This document shows positions 1-6,989 of a DNA stretch of 12,914 nucleotides, one piece after another. The position numbers and the translations under genes were made by a program. The notes beneath the pieces were generated by a model. It did no database searches, was not told where the DNA came from, and was given only the letters and a program-made list of their open reading frames with translations. The first letter of the stretch is position 1. Each line of letters starts with the position of its first letter. Source of the stretch: DASRSE01 sp035656655 (GTDB lineage: Bacteria > Planctomycetota > Planctomycetia > Pirellulales > DASRSE01). Location of the stretch: contig DASRSE010000133.1 of NCBI GenBank assembly GCA_035656655.1, forward strand, positions 1 through 12,914. The letters are read 5' to 3'.

Positions 1-87
1 GGGTGAAGGGGAGCAACCCTCGGAACCCTTAATCAGCATGCGGCACGGCGGCTGGCGCGGCTCTGGAAAGGGGCCGCTGGCCGCTAA

Positions 88-834
88 ATCCATCCACCTA
101 ATCCAAACCTACTTTTGGTCCAGCGATTGGGGTCCACTTCAAGCCTCAAAGCCAAAGGCCACCGTTACCCGAAGTATCTCTGCTCGACCTACTGCCGAAT
201 TGGCAAGAACAACCCGCACGGCTGCGGCTGCCACGGAGTCCATCAGGACCAATTGGTTGACATTCTCGTCCGCAAGCTCCAAGAGAACGTTCTGACGATG
301 GAGAACCTCGACCGCGTGCGAGTCGCCCTGCGGCAGCAAATCGTGGATCGGCGGGAAATGAGCGTCCAGGGGGCGGACGGCATCCAGAAGCAACTCGCCG
401 ACCTAAATCGGGAAATCGACCGGGCTGCGGAAAACTTTCTCCGCGCCCCGGCGGAAATCCTCGACCTGGTCGCTCAGAAGCTCACCGCGCTCAAACGGCA
501 GCGGGACCACCTGGAAGCAGAGTTAAAGCGTGGCAAGTCGGCCGTTCAATCGAAAGACGCGGAAGCCCAGGTCGAGGCCGTGGTGGGCCGGCTGTGGCAG
601 TTGGGCGAAGATATGACGAAGGCCGCGCCAGCCCGCCAGCGAGAGGTTTTCCGGCTACTGGTGAGCCGAATCGACCTGCGGTTCGACAAGGTCCAGCGGG
701 GAAAGAGAACCGAATGTCCCATTCAGTCCGGGGAAATCCATCTCCGGACCGAAGGGGACGGCTTCTTCGGTAGTGTAAGTCGGGGCGACACGATTCGAAC
801 GTGCGACCTCTTGGTCCCGAACCAAGCGCTCTAG
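88..834 (+). pseudogene. Serine recombinase C-terminal remnant running into tRNA-Pro
   Basis: Large serine recombinases cut and rejoin DNA for phages and integrative elements. Only the end of one is seen here. The open frame begins after an in-frame stop at 85-87 and has only weak starts (TTG at 115). Early residues give half a zinc-ribbon pattern (YPKYLCSTYC, then HGCGCHG), typical of the recombinase zinc beta-ribbon domain. A charged helical stretch follows (about residues 60-180 counted from the TTG) that looks like the coiled coil of this family, then a LLVSRIDL-type segment. The catalytic serine domain and the first Cys pair of the ribbon are not found in any frame upstream, so the gene is 5'-truncated or broken. 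The last residues (GDTIRTCDLLVPNQAL) are simply the translated opposite strand of the tRNA-Pro gene. Family assignment rests on the cysteine pattern and helical tail; pseudogene status is inferred because only 87 bases upstream are visible. Confidence 0.66.
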
Positions 835-854
835 CCAGGCTGAGCCACGCCCCG
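780..854 (-). tRNA. tRNA-Pro (anticodon CGG)
   Basis: The minus strand folds as a complete cloverleaf. The 7-bp acceptor CGGGGCG pairs with CGCCCCG, the D arm is GCTC/GAGC, and the anticodon arm is CTTGG-TTCGGGA-CCAAG with CGG at positions 34-36. The variable loop is AGGTC and the T arm is GCACG-TTCGAAT-CGTGT. The discriminator base is A (position 780) and CCA is not encoded. The gene decodes CCG proline codons. Its 3' end abuts the recombinase remnant, which reads toward it from the other strand; tRNA 3' ends are common integration sites for mobile elements. Confidence 0.96.
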
Positions 855-1560
855 AACTTTCGCGGCTGCGAAGCGGCTATTGTATCGGACCGGCGCGGCA
901 GGTCAACAGCAGGCCGGCACCGGTCGCCCGCGACCAGGCACCCCGAAGCAAGCCGCCGGTGGCACCGAGGCCGCGGCCGGCGGGCAGGAAAAATGCGGGC
1001 AGATGCAACGCGGCCAGACGAAAAGCGGGCGCAAGAATAGTGGGCGGCAGCCGGTTGTCCGGAGCGGATTGCCGAAAGCAAATTGCCCGAAGCGTGTTGC
1101 CAGACGCATGATTCGGCAAGCCGGATTCGGCGCACTTTGTCGCGAGGGAACGAAGCGTCTCCCTCGGTCAGGTTGCCAAAAGCGCCAAGGTCGCCTTGCC
1201 GATAAAGACGGCAAGGTCGGCCGCTCCGATGAAGTTCTTGGTGCCGCGCGCCGATACCAATTCTTCACTAGCAGCCGGTGGAAAAGCGCCGTGGCAATGT
1301 CCCATCTTCGCCAAGTGTCGCCGATGGATCGGCGCGGCTCGTGAAATAATGACTTAGGTATCGCAGAAATAAGACGCCGCTGATTCTTCGGCCGTCGCCG
1401 CATCCGCTTCCAGAGCGCGAGGGCTCGATTGCCGAAGTTGTATCGGGCAGTCCATGCTTGGTCGTTGTCGTTTCGACAAGGAACAGGGCGATGGCGAAGG
1501 CCACGGAACGGTCGCAGCGCAATCCGGCACTCCCAGGTCCAAGGCGGACGAAAGGGTCCA
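855..1560. other. 706-bp region without a supported gene
   Basis: Apart from the tRNA promoter (879-906) I see no gene here. Open frames exist on both strands, but their products are low-complexity Arg/Pro/Gly-rich sequences of the kind GC-rich non-coding DNA gives, with no recognisable domain or convincing ribosome site. A perfect 7-bp inverted repeat with a 2-base centre lies at 1319-1334 (CGCCGAT/ATCGGCG) without a T tract. The right end presumably carries the promoter of the thioredoxin-like gene, but I could not pick a clear -35/-10 pair. Confidence 0.6.
879..906 (-). promoter_or_regulatory. sigma70-type promoter of tRNA-Pro
   Basis: On the minus strand, TTGACC (901-906) is followed by a 16-bp spacer and TACAAT (879-884). 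Both are one mismatch from the sigma70 consensus. The -10 box lies 24 bp upstream of the first tRNA base (854), a sensible distance for a tRNA leader. Confidence 0.72.
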
Positions 1561-2070
1561 ATGAACCGATTTTACTTCTTTATCGGCGCGAGCCTGCTGT
1601 TGCTCGCGTCCGGCTGTGAAGTGACCGACGAGCCCGCGGCTGCGACGGCGCCCGCGGCGGGTCCGGCGGCGGCGCAGTCCGATATCGCGCGCGGCGAGCT
1701 CGCGTTCACCACCGACTTGGCTCAAGGGCTATCGACCGCGCAGCAAGACGGGAAACCGCTGCTGGTGTTCTTCACGGCGCGACAATGCCATTTTTGTCAT
1801 GAGATGGCACGCGAGTCGTTCACGAATCGGCAGGTTATCAGCCTCTCGCAACAATTTGTGTGCGTGCTGGTCGATGCCGACACCCAGCCTGATCTTTGTC
1901 AGCGCTATCAGGTACGAGGATTTCCCACGATTCAATTCATCTCGCCGCGCGGGGTGCCTTTGAACCGAGTGGTGGGAAAACGTTCCAGCCAGGAAATCAT
2001 GCAGCAAATGCAAACCGCTCTGCAAGCGATTGCCGCCACGCAGAACCGAACCGGCATCGAACGACTGTGA
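1561..2070 (+). CDS. Thioredoxin-like lipoprotein
   Basis: The gene encodes a 169-residue thioredoxin-fold protein, probably exported and lipid-anchored. The N-terminus is a short signal peptide ending in a lipobox-like LASGC (Cys19). An Ala/Pro-rich linker follows (about 23-45), then a thioredoxin domain (about 50-158). The redox motif CHFC is at 76-79 after LLVFFTARQ, and the cis-proline region GFPT is at 120-123. The CxxC with a phenylalanine before the second Cys resembles DUF255/thioredoxin_7-type proteins that reduce or hold disulfides outside the cytoplasm, but the substrate cannot be read from the sequence. I chose the ATG at 1561 because it gives a clean signal peptide and has a GAAAGG-type ribosome site just upstream; the frame stays open further upstream to about 1429 but without signal-like sequence. 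It stands alone, with a tRNA behind and a terminator candidate after it. Confidence 0.86.
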   Translation: MNRFYFFIGASLLLLASGCEVTDEPAAATAPAAGPAAAQSDIARGELAFTTDLAQGLSTAQQDGKPLLVFFTARQCHFCHEMARESFTNRQVISLSQQFVCVLVDADTQPDLCQRYQVRGFPTIQFISPRGVPLNRVVGKRSSQEIMQQMQTALQAIAATQNRTGIERL

Positions 2071-2091
2071 GCGAAAGCCGGGCTGCCGCGT

Positions 2092-2117
2092 GGCGACTGG
2101 TGGTTTCGCCGTTTTTT
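2092..2117 (+). terminator. Candidate intrinsic terminator after the thioredoxin-like gene
   Basis: GGCGA (2092-2096) pairs with TCGCC (2106-2110) across a 9-base loop and is followed by G and six T's (2112-2117). The stem is short, but the U tract and its place 22 bases after the stop codon make it a reasonable Rho-independent terminator. Confidence 0.55.
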
Positions 2118-2194
2118 ATCGCGGTGAATCAGGACCGCCCGCCTTATTTCTGACCGGCGAAGGAGGCCGAATCGTGCAGCGCCCCCTCGGTTGA

Positions 2195-2223
2195 TTGATC
2201 AGGCGGCGAGCCGAGATTAGGAT
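2195..2223 (+). promoter_or_regulatory. Candidate promoter of the sulfotransferase gene
   Basis: TTGATC (2195-2200), an exact 17-bp spacer and TAGGAT (2218-2223) make a plausible sigma70-type promoter. The ATG of the sulfotransferase begins 41 bases after the -10 box. Confidence 0.5.
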
Positions 2224-2264
2224 AGCCGTTTATTCGCGACGCGTTCTCAACCTTGAATTGTCTC

Positions 2265-3428
2265 ATGGCCCCTGCGACTTCTCAGCCGGCACCGCCCCCT
2301 TCCGGCTCGGAAGCGAAATTCCATCCGTACCCGTTTTGGTCCCCGCGCTTTTGGCAAGGAATGCGTTTTCGCACGTGGATGGGGCTGCTGATCCGCAATC
2401 GCTTTCGGATCACTCCTTGGCGGTGGGCGATGTGCGTGGTCATTACGTTGACTTCGCTGGGCAACTCCGCCTTGCACTTTCTCCATGCCCTGATCTTCAA
2501 TCGCCGGCTGGCGCGCACGAAGTTGGCCGGCGATCCGATTTTCATCATTGGGCATTGGCGGTCCGGGACGACCTATCTGCACGAGTTGTTGGTGCGCGAC
2601 GACCGGTTTGCGTTTCCGACGACGTTCGAGTGCTTCATGCCTCAGCACACGCTTTTGACCGAATGGTTCGTCGTGCGATTTCTCAAGTTTTTGCTCCCGG
2701 CCCAGCGCCCGATGGACGACATGGCGGCAGGCTGGGATCGGCCGCAAGAAGATGAATTTGCGTTGTGCAACTTGGGCGTCGGCTCGCCTTATACGACGAT
2801 GGCGTTTCCGAACGAGCCGCCGCAAGGGCAAGAGTTTTTAGAGCTCGAACAGGTCACTCCCGCGCAGCTACAGCGGTGGAAGCGCAGTCTGCATTGGTTT
2901 CTGCAATTGATCACGTATCGCAGCGGCGGCAAGCGCATAATTTTGAAATCGCCCACGCATACGGCGCGGGTCAAGGTGCTGCTCGAGATGTTTCCGCAGG
3001 CGAAGTTCGTGCACATCGTGCGCGATCCGCATGCGATCTTTCCCTCGACGGTTCGCTTATGGAAGTCGCTCTATCGGGCGCAAGCTTGTCAGACCGCCAA
3101 TTTCCAAGGCCTCGAGGAATACGTCTTTGAGTGCTTTGAACGGATGTATCGCCAATTCGACGCGCAGCGCGAGTTGATTCCGGCCGGCCACTTGTATGAA
3201 GTGCGATACGAAGACCTGGTGCGCGAGCCGGCGGGGCAATTGCAGGCGATCTACGAACAATTGGAATTGGGCGATTTCGAACAGGTCCGCCCGGCGATGG
3301 AACAGTATCTCTCGGGGACGAAGGATTATAAACCGAATCGCCACGTCCTGGCCCCGAAAATTCGAGAGCAAATCGAGCGGCGTTGGGGGGGCTATTTGCA
3401 GCGCTACGGTTATCGGGCCGACTCGTGA
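2265..3428 (+). CDS. PAPS-dependent sulfotransferase family protein
   Basis: This 387-residue protein belongs to the sulfotransferase superfamily (Sulfotransferase_3-like), which moves a sulfuryl group from PAPS to a hydroxyl or amine. The 5'-phosphosulfate-binding loop is clear: FIIGHWRSGTTYL, with GHWRSGTT at about 96-103. The 3'-phosphate-binding region is IILKSPTHTARV (225-235) followed by FVHIVRDPHAIFPSTVRLW (248-266), with Arg253-Asp254-Pro255 and Ser261 in the expected places. A hydrophobic stretch near 52-78 could touch the membrane. The C-terminus carries YEDL and RYGY segments usual in this family. I chose the ATG at 2265; an in-frame TTG four codons upstream is the alternative, and neither has a strong ribosome site. 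The acceptor is unknown. Planctomycetes are rich in sulfate-ester metabolism, which is suggestive only. It converges on flhB across a repeat-filled gap. Confidence 0.9.
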   Translation: MAPATSQPAPPPSGSEAKFHPYPFWSPRFWQGMRFRTWMGLLIRNRFRITPWRWAMCVVITLTSLGNSALHFLHALIFNRRLARTKLAGDPIFIIGHWRSGTTYLHELLVRDDRFAFPTTFECFMPQHTLLTEWFVVRFLKFLLPAQRPMDDMAAGWDRPQEDEFALCNLGVGSPYTTMAFPNEPPQGQEFLELEQVTPAQLQRWKRSLHWFLQLITYRSGGKRIILKSPTHTARVKVLLEMFPQAKFVHIVRDPHAIFPSTVRLWKSLYRAQACQTANFQGLEEYVFECFERMYRQFDAQRELIPAGHLYEVRYEDLVREPAGQLQAIYEQLELGDFEQVRPAMEQYLSGTKDYKPNRHVLAPKIREQIERRWGGYLQRYGYRADS

Positions 3429-3430
3429 TT

Positions 3431-3506
3431 TTGGTTGCGTGTTGGCCTGCGCTGGATTCCCGCCTGCGCGGGAATGACGAGGCGGAGGGGGAATGATGAG
3501 GCGGGG
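3431..3506 (+). repeat. 76-bp direct repeat, copy A (REP-like palindrome inside)
   Basis: It matches 3585-3660 at 73 of 76 positions with a constant offset of 154. It contains the perfect inverted repeat ATTCCCGC-CTGC-GCGGGAAT (3456-3475), an 8-bp stem with a 4-base loop. The core resembles the dispersed element CTGGATTCCCGC...GCGGGAATGAC seen in many bacterial genomes, whose chance translation gives VIPAQAGIQ-like peptides. Confidence 0.88.
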
Positions 3507-3536
3507 AATGACGAGGCGGGGAATGACGAGGCGGGG
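3492..3536 (+). repeat. 15-bp tandem repeat, three units
   Basis: Three adjacent units of AATGACGAGGCGGGG lie at 3492-3506 (one C-to-T change), 3507-3521 and 3522-3536. A longer, diverged unit precedes them (3473-3491). The unit is the right flank of the REP-like palindrome, so the array looks like slippage amplification of that flank. A trace of the unit recurs at 3681-3692. Confidence 0.85.
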
Positions 3537-3584
3537 CGGCCTTGTTTGCCAGGCCGCGGTTCTGGATTGCGTCCTGTTTTGGCC

Positions 3585-3660
3585 TTGGTTGTGTGTTGGC
3601 GTGCGCTGGATTCCCGCCTGCGCGGGAATGACGAGGCGGAGGGGGAATGACGAGGCGGGG
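3585..3660 (+). repeat. 76-bp direct repeat, copy B (REP-like palindrome inside)
   Basis: This is the second copy of the 76-bp repeat, in the same orientation, with the identical palindrome at 3610-3629. The 78 bp between copies A and B hold the amplified 15-bp units and unrelated sequence. Confidence 0.88.
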
Positions 3661-3723
3661 TGGAGGTCACGAATAAAGTCGAATGATGAGGCCGGCGCGT
3701 TTGTTTTCAGGGCGGGTTTGTTT

Positions 3724-3768
3724 GCCGGGTGGCTGTTAGCCGGGTGGCTGTTAGCGGGCGAGTGGCTA
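3724..3768 (+). repeat. 15-bp tandem repeat overlapping the flhB stop codon
   Basis: Two exact units GCCGGGTGGCTGTTA (3724-3738, 3739-3753) are followed by a degenerate third (3754-3768) whose last three bases are the complement of the flhB TAG. This unit is unrelated in sequence to the other 15-bp repeat in the same gap. Confidence 0.8.
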
Positions 3769-4842
3769 GACCACCGGCTTCGGGATCTTCTTGCCTTTGA
3801 GTTGATAAACGTACGCCAAAACCTCGGCGACCGCGGCGTACATTTTATCGGGAATCGGATGATTCAGATCGACTTCTTTGTATAGCGCCTGCGCCAGCGG
3901 CTTCTTCTCGATGATCGGAATGCGGTTCTCCAGCGCTAGCCGGCGAATCCGCTGCGCGAGCAAATCGGCCCCTTTGGCCACGACGATTGGCGCTGCCATC
4001 TTTTCCGGATCGTATTGGATTGCGATCGCCAACTCCGTCGGATTGGTGATAACCACGTCCGCTTTGGGGACCGCGTCGGACAGGCGATTCATGATCAATT
4101 GACGCTGCACCGCGCGGCGCCGCGAGATGAGTTGCGGATCGCCTTGCAATTGTTTCATTTCCTCGCGCATTTCTTGTGGGGTCATCTTCATATCCTGCTC
4201 GTTCTTCCACCATTGAAAGCCGTAGTCGAAGATTGCCAAGACGAGCAGCGCGACGCTGATCTTGACGCAGGTCCAGAGGATAATGTCGGTGACGAAGACC
4301 GCCAACTGGGGAATCTCAAAGGCGGAGGCGGCTAGAATTTCATCGCGCCGGCTATATAAGCTCAAATAGGCAACCGTCGAGACGATTAGCAATTTGATCA
4401 CCCCCATCGCCAACCGCACCAGGTTGGTCAAGGAAAAAATCCGCCCGAAGCCGGCTAGGGGATCGATCCGCGCGAGGTCGGGAACCAACTTTTCCGGCAG
4501 CCACAAGAAGCCGGTTTGAAAGAGATTGACGACAAACGCGACTGCCAACAGGATGCCCAGCGGAGGGAGGAGAACTTTGCCCAGGTTCCAACAGGTGGCA
4601 TTCCACTGTTCGGCCACCGCGCCCAGATCGGTTTGCAAGCTCGGCTGACTCAATTGATCGTGCGTGAATTGGGCCAAGTATTCGGCCACGCCGCCCCCCA
4701 TCGCCAGCATCAACGAGAGCGCGGTGACCAGCAAGGTGGCGGCGGAGAGGTCTTGGCTGAGCGCAATCTGACCCTGCTCGCGAGCTTGTTGCCGGCGATG
4801 CGGTGTCGCGTCTTGAGACTTATCGCCGTCGTTTTCTGCCAT
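3766..4842 (-). CDS. flhB: Flagellar export switch protein FlhB
   Basis: FlhB is a membrane component of the flagellar type III export gate; its cytoplasmic domain switches export from rod/hook to filament substrates. The 358-residue length is usual. The N-terminus has the family pattern (KSQDATPHRRQQAREQGQIA, about 8-27). Four membrane segments follow, at roughly 33-57, 90-112, 140-163 and 180-205, then the charged linker FQWWKNEQDMKMTPQEMREE and the cytoplasmic domain. The self-cleavage motif is NPTE (267-270; bases 4033-4044) instead of the usual NPTH, so the histidine is replaced by glutamate, while Asn and Pro remain. Downstream family features are present (AIQYDPEKMAAPIVVAKG, IIEKKPLAQALY). 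The start ATG at 4842 has only a weak ribosome site. It is the last gene of the cluster, 67 bp after fliR. flhA, often next in other bacteria, is not here. Confidence 0.96.
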   Translation of the reverse strand: MAENDGDKSQDATPHRRQQAREQGQIALSQDLSAATLLVTALSLMLAMGGGVAEYLAQFTHDQLSQPSLQTDLGAVAEQWNATCWNLGKVLLPPLGILLAVAFVVNLFQTGFLWLPEKLVPDLARIDPLAGFGRIFSLTNLVRLAMGVIKLLIVSTVAYLSLYSRRDEILAASAFEIPQLAVFVTDIILWTCVKISVALLVLAIFDYGFQWWKNEQDMKMTPQEMREEMKQLQGDPQLISRRRAVQRQLIMNRLSDAVPKADVVITNPTELAIAIQYDPEKMAAPIVVAKGADLLAQRIRRLALENRIPIIEKKPLAQALYKEVDLNHPIPDKMYAAVAEVLAYVYQLKGKKIPKPVV

Positions 4843-4909
4843 GGACGAACCGGATTATTGAATCTGCTTCTAAAAAAGCGAACGGCTATAGAACCGCAGC
4901 GCGGCCCTG

Positions 4910-5701
4910 TTAGCCGATCACCGCGCGGGCTTGAAAACTTTCGAGCATCATTTCAAGCGACGGTTCAACCTGATCGATAAACACCCAAACGATCGCGCTC
5001 AAGCAGATCAAGAGCGTGCCGAAGGTGACCAGCGCGCTCAGGCTGAAACCGAGGGCGATAATATTCAATTGCGGCAACGTTCGACTGATGAAGCCCAACA
5101 CCAGAGTCGAAAGGAGCAGCGCCACCATCGCCGGCGCGGCGGCTCGAATCCCAAGCACAAAGCTCTGTGTCAACAACTCGGTGACCGTGTGGGCGATCGA
5201 GTCGGCCACGCCTGAAGCGCCGGGCGGAATGCGAGCAAAGGTGCCCAGCAAACCATCCAGCACCATGCGGTGCCCGCCAAGAATGGCGAACAGCGAAAGG
5301 GTCAACAGATTCAAGAATTGAGAAAAGACCGGAATATTCTCATCGAAGCCGGGGTTGAACACGTCGGCCAATGACATCCCGCTCATCTGGCTAATGATCT
5401 GGCCCGTTAATTCGACGCCCGACAGCAAAATGGAGATTCCCACTCCGAGCGCGACGCCAATGAGCAGTTCTCCGGCAATCATTAGCGACAGGCTGAGCAG
5501 TTCGCCGGGAGGCGTAAAGCCCGCCGACGTTTGCAGCGGCGTCACCAGCAGCGCCAATCCAAACGCGAGAAAGGCGCGAATCGTCGCCGGAATCTGTTGC
5601 GTTCCAAAGATCGGCGCCGTCATCACCAGCCCGCTGATTCGTGAGAGCACCAGCGTGAACAGAAAAAACTGTCCGATAAAGTATTGGATCAGCGGCGGCA
5701 T
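4910..5701 (-). CDS. fliR: Flagellar export gate protein FliR
   Basis: FliR joins FliP and FliQ in the helical membrane core through which flagellar subunits leave the cell. The 263 residues match the usual length and are almost entirely hydrophobic, with about six membrane segments. Family landmarks include LVLSRISGLVMTAPIFG (18-34), the LIGVALGVGISILLSGVELTGQ region (80-101), MSGMSLADVFNPGF (106-119) and the LNLLTLSLFAILGGHR stretch. The start ATG at 5701 opens directly into MPPLIQYFIGQFF. It lies between fliQ (93 bp upstream) and flhB (67 bp downstream). Nothing in it is odd. Confidence 0.96.
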   Translation of the reverse strand: MPPLIQYFIGQFFLFTLVLSRISGLVMTAPIFGTQQIPATIRAFLAFGLALLVTPLQTSAGFTPPGELLSLSLMIAGELLIGVALGVGISILLSGVELTGQIISQMSGMSLADVFNPGFDENIPVFSQFLNLLTLSLFAILGGHRMVLDGLLGTFARIPPGASGVADSIAHTVTELLTQSFVLGIRAAAPAMVALLLSTLVLGFISRTLPQLNIIALGFSLSALVTFGTLLICLSAIVWVFIDQVEPSLEMMLESFQARAVIG

Positions 5702-5794
5702 GGCGCGAAACGCATCAGCAAAAAGCCGGACAACCAGGGCGGGTCAGCGAGGCGAGCAATCCGGGGGTCGGCGGGCGAAACAGGTCAAAACGGA

Positions 5795-6061
5795 TCAAAA
5801 CATGTCAGGAATGCTGGAATAAAGTTGCTGCGTATACTCCACCATCTGCGAGATCAGCCAGGGCATGGTGAGGCTCAAAATCAAGACCATCGCCACCAAC
5901 TTGGGAACGAATGCCACCGTCTGTTCTTGGATTTGCGTCAACGCTTGGAACAAACCGATCACCAATCCCACGATCAACCCGCCAATCAGCACCGGCGCGC
6001 TGATCAAAAGAGTCATCATAATGGCTTGCCGACCGAGGTCGATGGCGGTTTGCACATCCAT
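5795..6061 (-). CDS. fliQ: Flagellar export gate protein FliQ
   Basis: FliQ is the small two-helix subunit of the export gate. The 88 residues match the family size. Helix one (about 15-39, IMMTLLISAPVLIGGLIVGL) and helix two (about 52-75, VPKLVAMVLILSLTMPWLI) flank the conserved QALTQIQEQTVAF loop. I chose the ATG at 6061 (MDVQTAIDLGRQ) over an in-frame ATG 20 codons upstream. It gives the normal FliQ N-terminus and has AGAGGAAC (6071-6078) upstream, whereas the extension would be atypical. It ends 93 bp before fliR. Confidence 0.95.
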   Translation of the reverse strand: MDVQTAIDLGRQAIMMTLLISAPVLIGGLIVGLVIGLFQALTQIQEQTVAFVPKLVAMVLILSLTMPWLISQMVEYTQQLYSSIPDMF

Positions 6062-6070
6062 GGCGAGCAA

Positions 6071-6078
6071 GTTCCTCT
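6071..6078 (-). promoter_or_regulatory. Ribosome binding site that sets the fliQ start
   Basis: AGAGGAAC on the minus strand lies 9 bases upstream of the ATG at 6061. It supports that start over the longer in-frame option at 6121. Confidence 0.55.
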
Positions 6079-6149
6079 GAGCGTGTTTTCGCGTGGCAAA
6101 GAATTCGACGAACCAACGCAACGACCGGCGCGCAATGCCCCCTCGGGCG

Positions 6150-6989
6150 CTACGTGAATGGCTGAAAGCTGTCCATGAGCATGCCGATGACTAGGTGCCA
6201 CCCATCGACCAGCACGAAGAGCAGCAGCTTGAACGGCAGCGAGATCAAGGCCGGCGGCAACATCAGCATCCCCATCGAAATCGTCACGCTGGCGACGACG
6301 ATATCGAGGATGACAAACGGCAGATAAATCTGAAAGCCAATTAAAAAGGCCGTTTTTAGCTCGCTGAGCATGAAGGCCGGCAGCAGTGCCGCCAGCGGCA
6401 CGTCGTCGTAGCTCTGCGGCGCGGGAGTGTCGGCCGGCAGATACTTGTAAAACATGTGCACATCGTCGCTGTTGCCAGTCCGCTCAATTTGTTGCGCCAT
6501 AAACCGCCGGATCGGCTTCACGCCGCGGTCCCAAGCCGTCTCCAGCGAAATCTGCTTGCTCGTATAAGGATGAATCCCCTCGTCGTAAACTTGCTTCCAA
6601 ACGGGCGACATAATCAACAACGATAAGAACATCGTGATCGCCGTGATGACCTGGCTTGGCGGCAACTGTTGGGTGCCGAGCGCCTGCCGCAACAATCCCA
6701 GCACCACGATGATCCGCACGAAGCAAGTGGTCATCAGCAAAATCGACGGCGCCAAGCTCAACACCGTCAGCAACAACATCACTTGGATGGCGCTGCCCAT
6801 CCCTTCGGGACTGGTCCACTTTTCAGGCCCGCCATTCAAGAAGCCGCCCACGTCGACTTGCGCCGGCTGGTTGGCCAAACCCTCCGCGCGGGCGGCATGT
6901 CCGTTATTAAACAGCAGCAGACTGGTGAGCAATATGGCGGCGCCGTTCAGCCAGAGCGCGCCGCGAGAGGCGTGTTGGTTCTTAACCAT
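6150..6989 (-). CDS. fliP: Flagellar export gate protein FliP
   Basis: FliP forms the core ring of the flagellar type III export gate. The 279 residues begin with a cleavable-looking signal peptide (hydrophobic 14-27, AARA-EG near 32-37), as in many FliP proteins. Both family signatures are intact: PSILLMTTCFVRIIVVLGLL (81-100) and the region LPAFMLSELKTAFLIGFQIY (203-222) running into ILDIVVASVTISMGMLMLPP (227-246). The ATG at 6989 overlaps the end of fliO by 8 bases, so the two are translationally linked. A strong Shine-Dalgarno GGAGG (6996-7000) lies inside the fliO coding end, 6 bases before the ATG. Confidence 0.97.
   Translation of the reverse strand: MVKNQHASRGALWLNGAAILLTSLLLFNNGHAARAEGLANQPAQVDVGGFLNGGPEKWTSPEGMGSAIQVMLLLTVLSLAPSILLMTTCFVRIIVVLGLLRQALGTQQLPPSQVITAITMFLSLLIMSPVWKQVYDEGIHPYTSKQISLETAWDRGVKPIRRFMAQQIERTGNSDDVHMFYKYLPADTPAPQSYDDVPLAALLPAFMLSELKTAFLIGFQIYLPFVILDIVVASVTISMGMLMLPPALISLPFKLLLFVLVDGWHLVIGMLMDSFQPFT

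Larger units (their letters stand above)
3429..3765. other. Repeat-filled convergent intergenic region
   Basis: This is the gap between the ends of two converging genes. It contains two long direct repeats, two REP-like palindromes and two families of 15-bp tandem repeats, listed separately. Short open frames here only read through the repeats. No T-tract follows either palindrome on either strand, so I do not call them intrinsic terminators. Confidence 0.8.

Noticed and set aside
880..1344. Open frame on the plus strand after the tRNA gene, and a longer one opposite it (903-1403)
   Set aside because: Products are Arg/Gly/Gln- or Arg/Pro-rich without domains, and neither has a convincing ribosome site. 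The first starts inside the tRNA promoter region.
2174..2194. Six-codon GTG open frame with a strong AGGAGG site at 2161-2166, upstream of the sulfotransferase gene
   Set aside because: It could be a leader peptide, but it lies before the best promoter candidate (2195-2223) and so would not be in that transcript. It is too short to support on its own.
3431..3660. Possible CRISPR array
   Set aside because: There are only two long repeats with one spacer-like gap, the 15-bp units are directly adjacent with no spacers, and no cas gene is nearby.
3410..3670. Open frames through the repeat array giving VIPAQAGIQ- and SSFPRRRE-type peptides
   Set aside because: These peptides are translations of the REP-like DNA repeat, a common false protein call.
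5781..5810. Short direct repeats (GGTCAAAAC / GGATCAAAAC) around the fliQ stop codon
   Set aside because: They are two imperfect 9-10 bp copies, part of one lies in the fliQ coding end, and there is no palindrome or known operator pattern.
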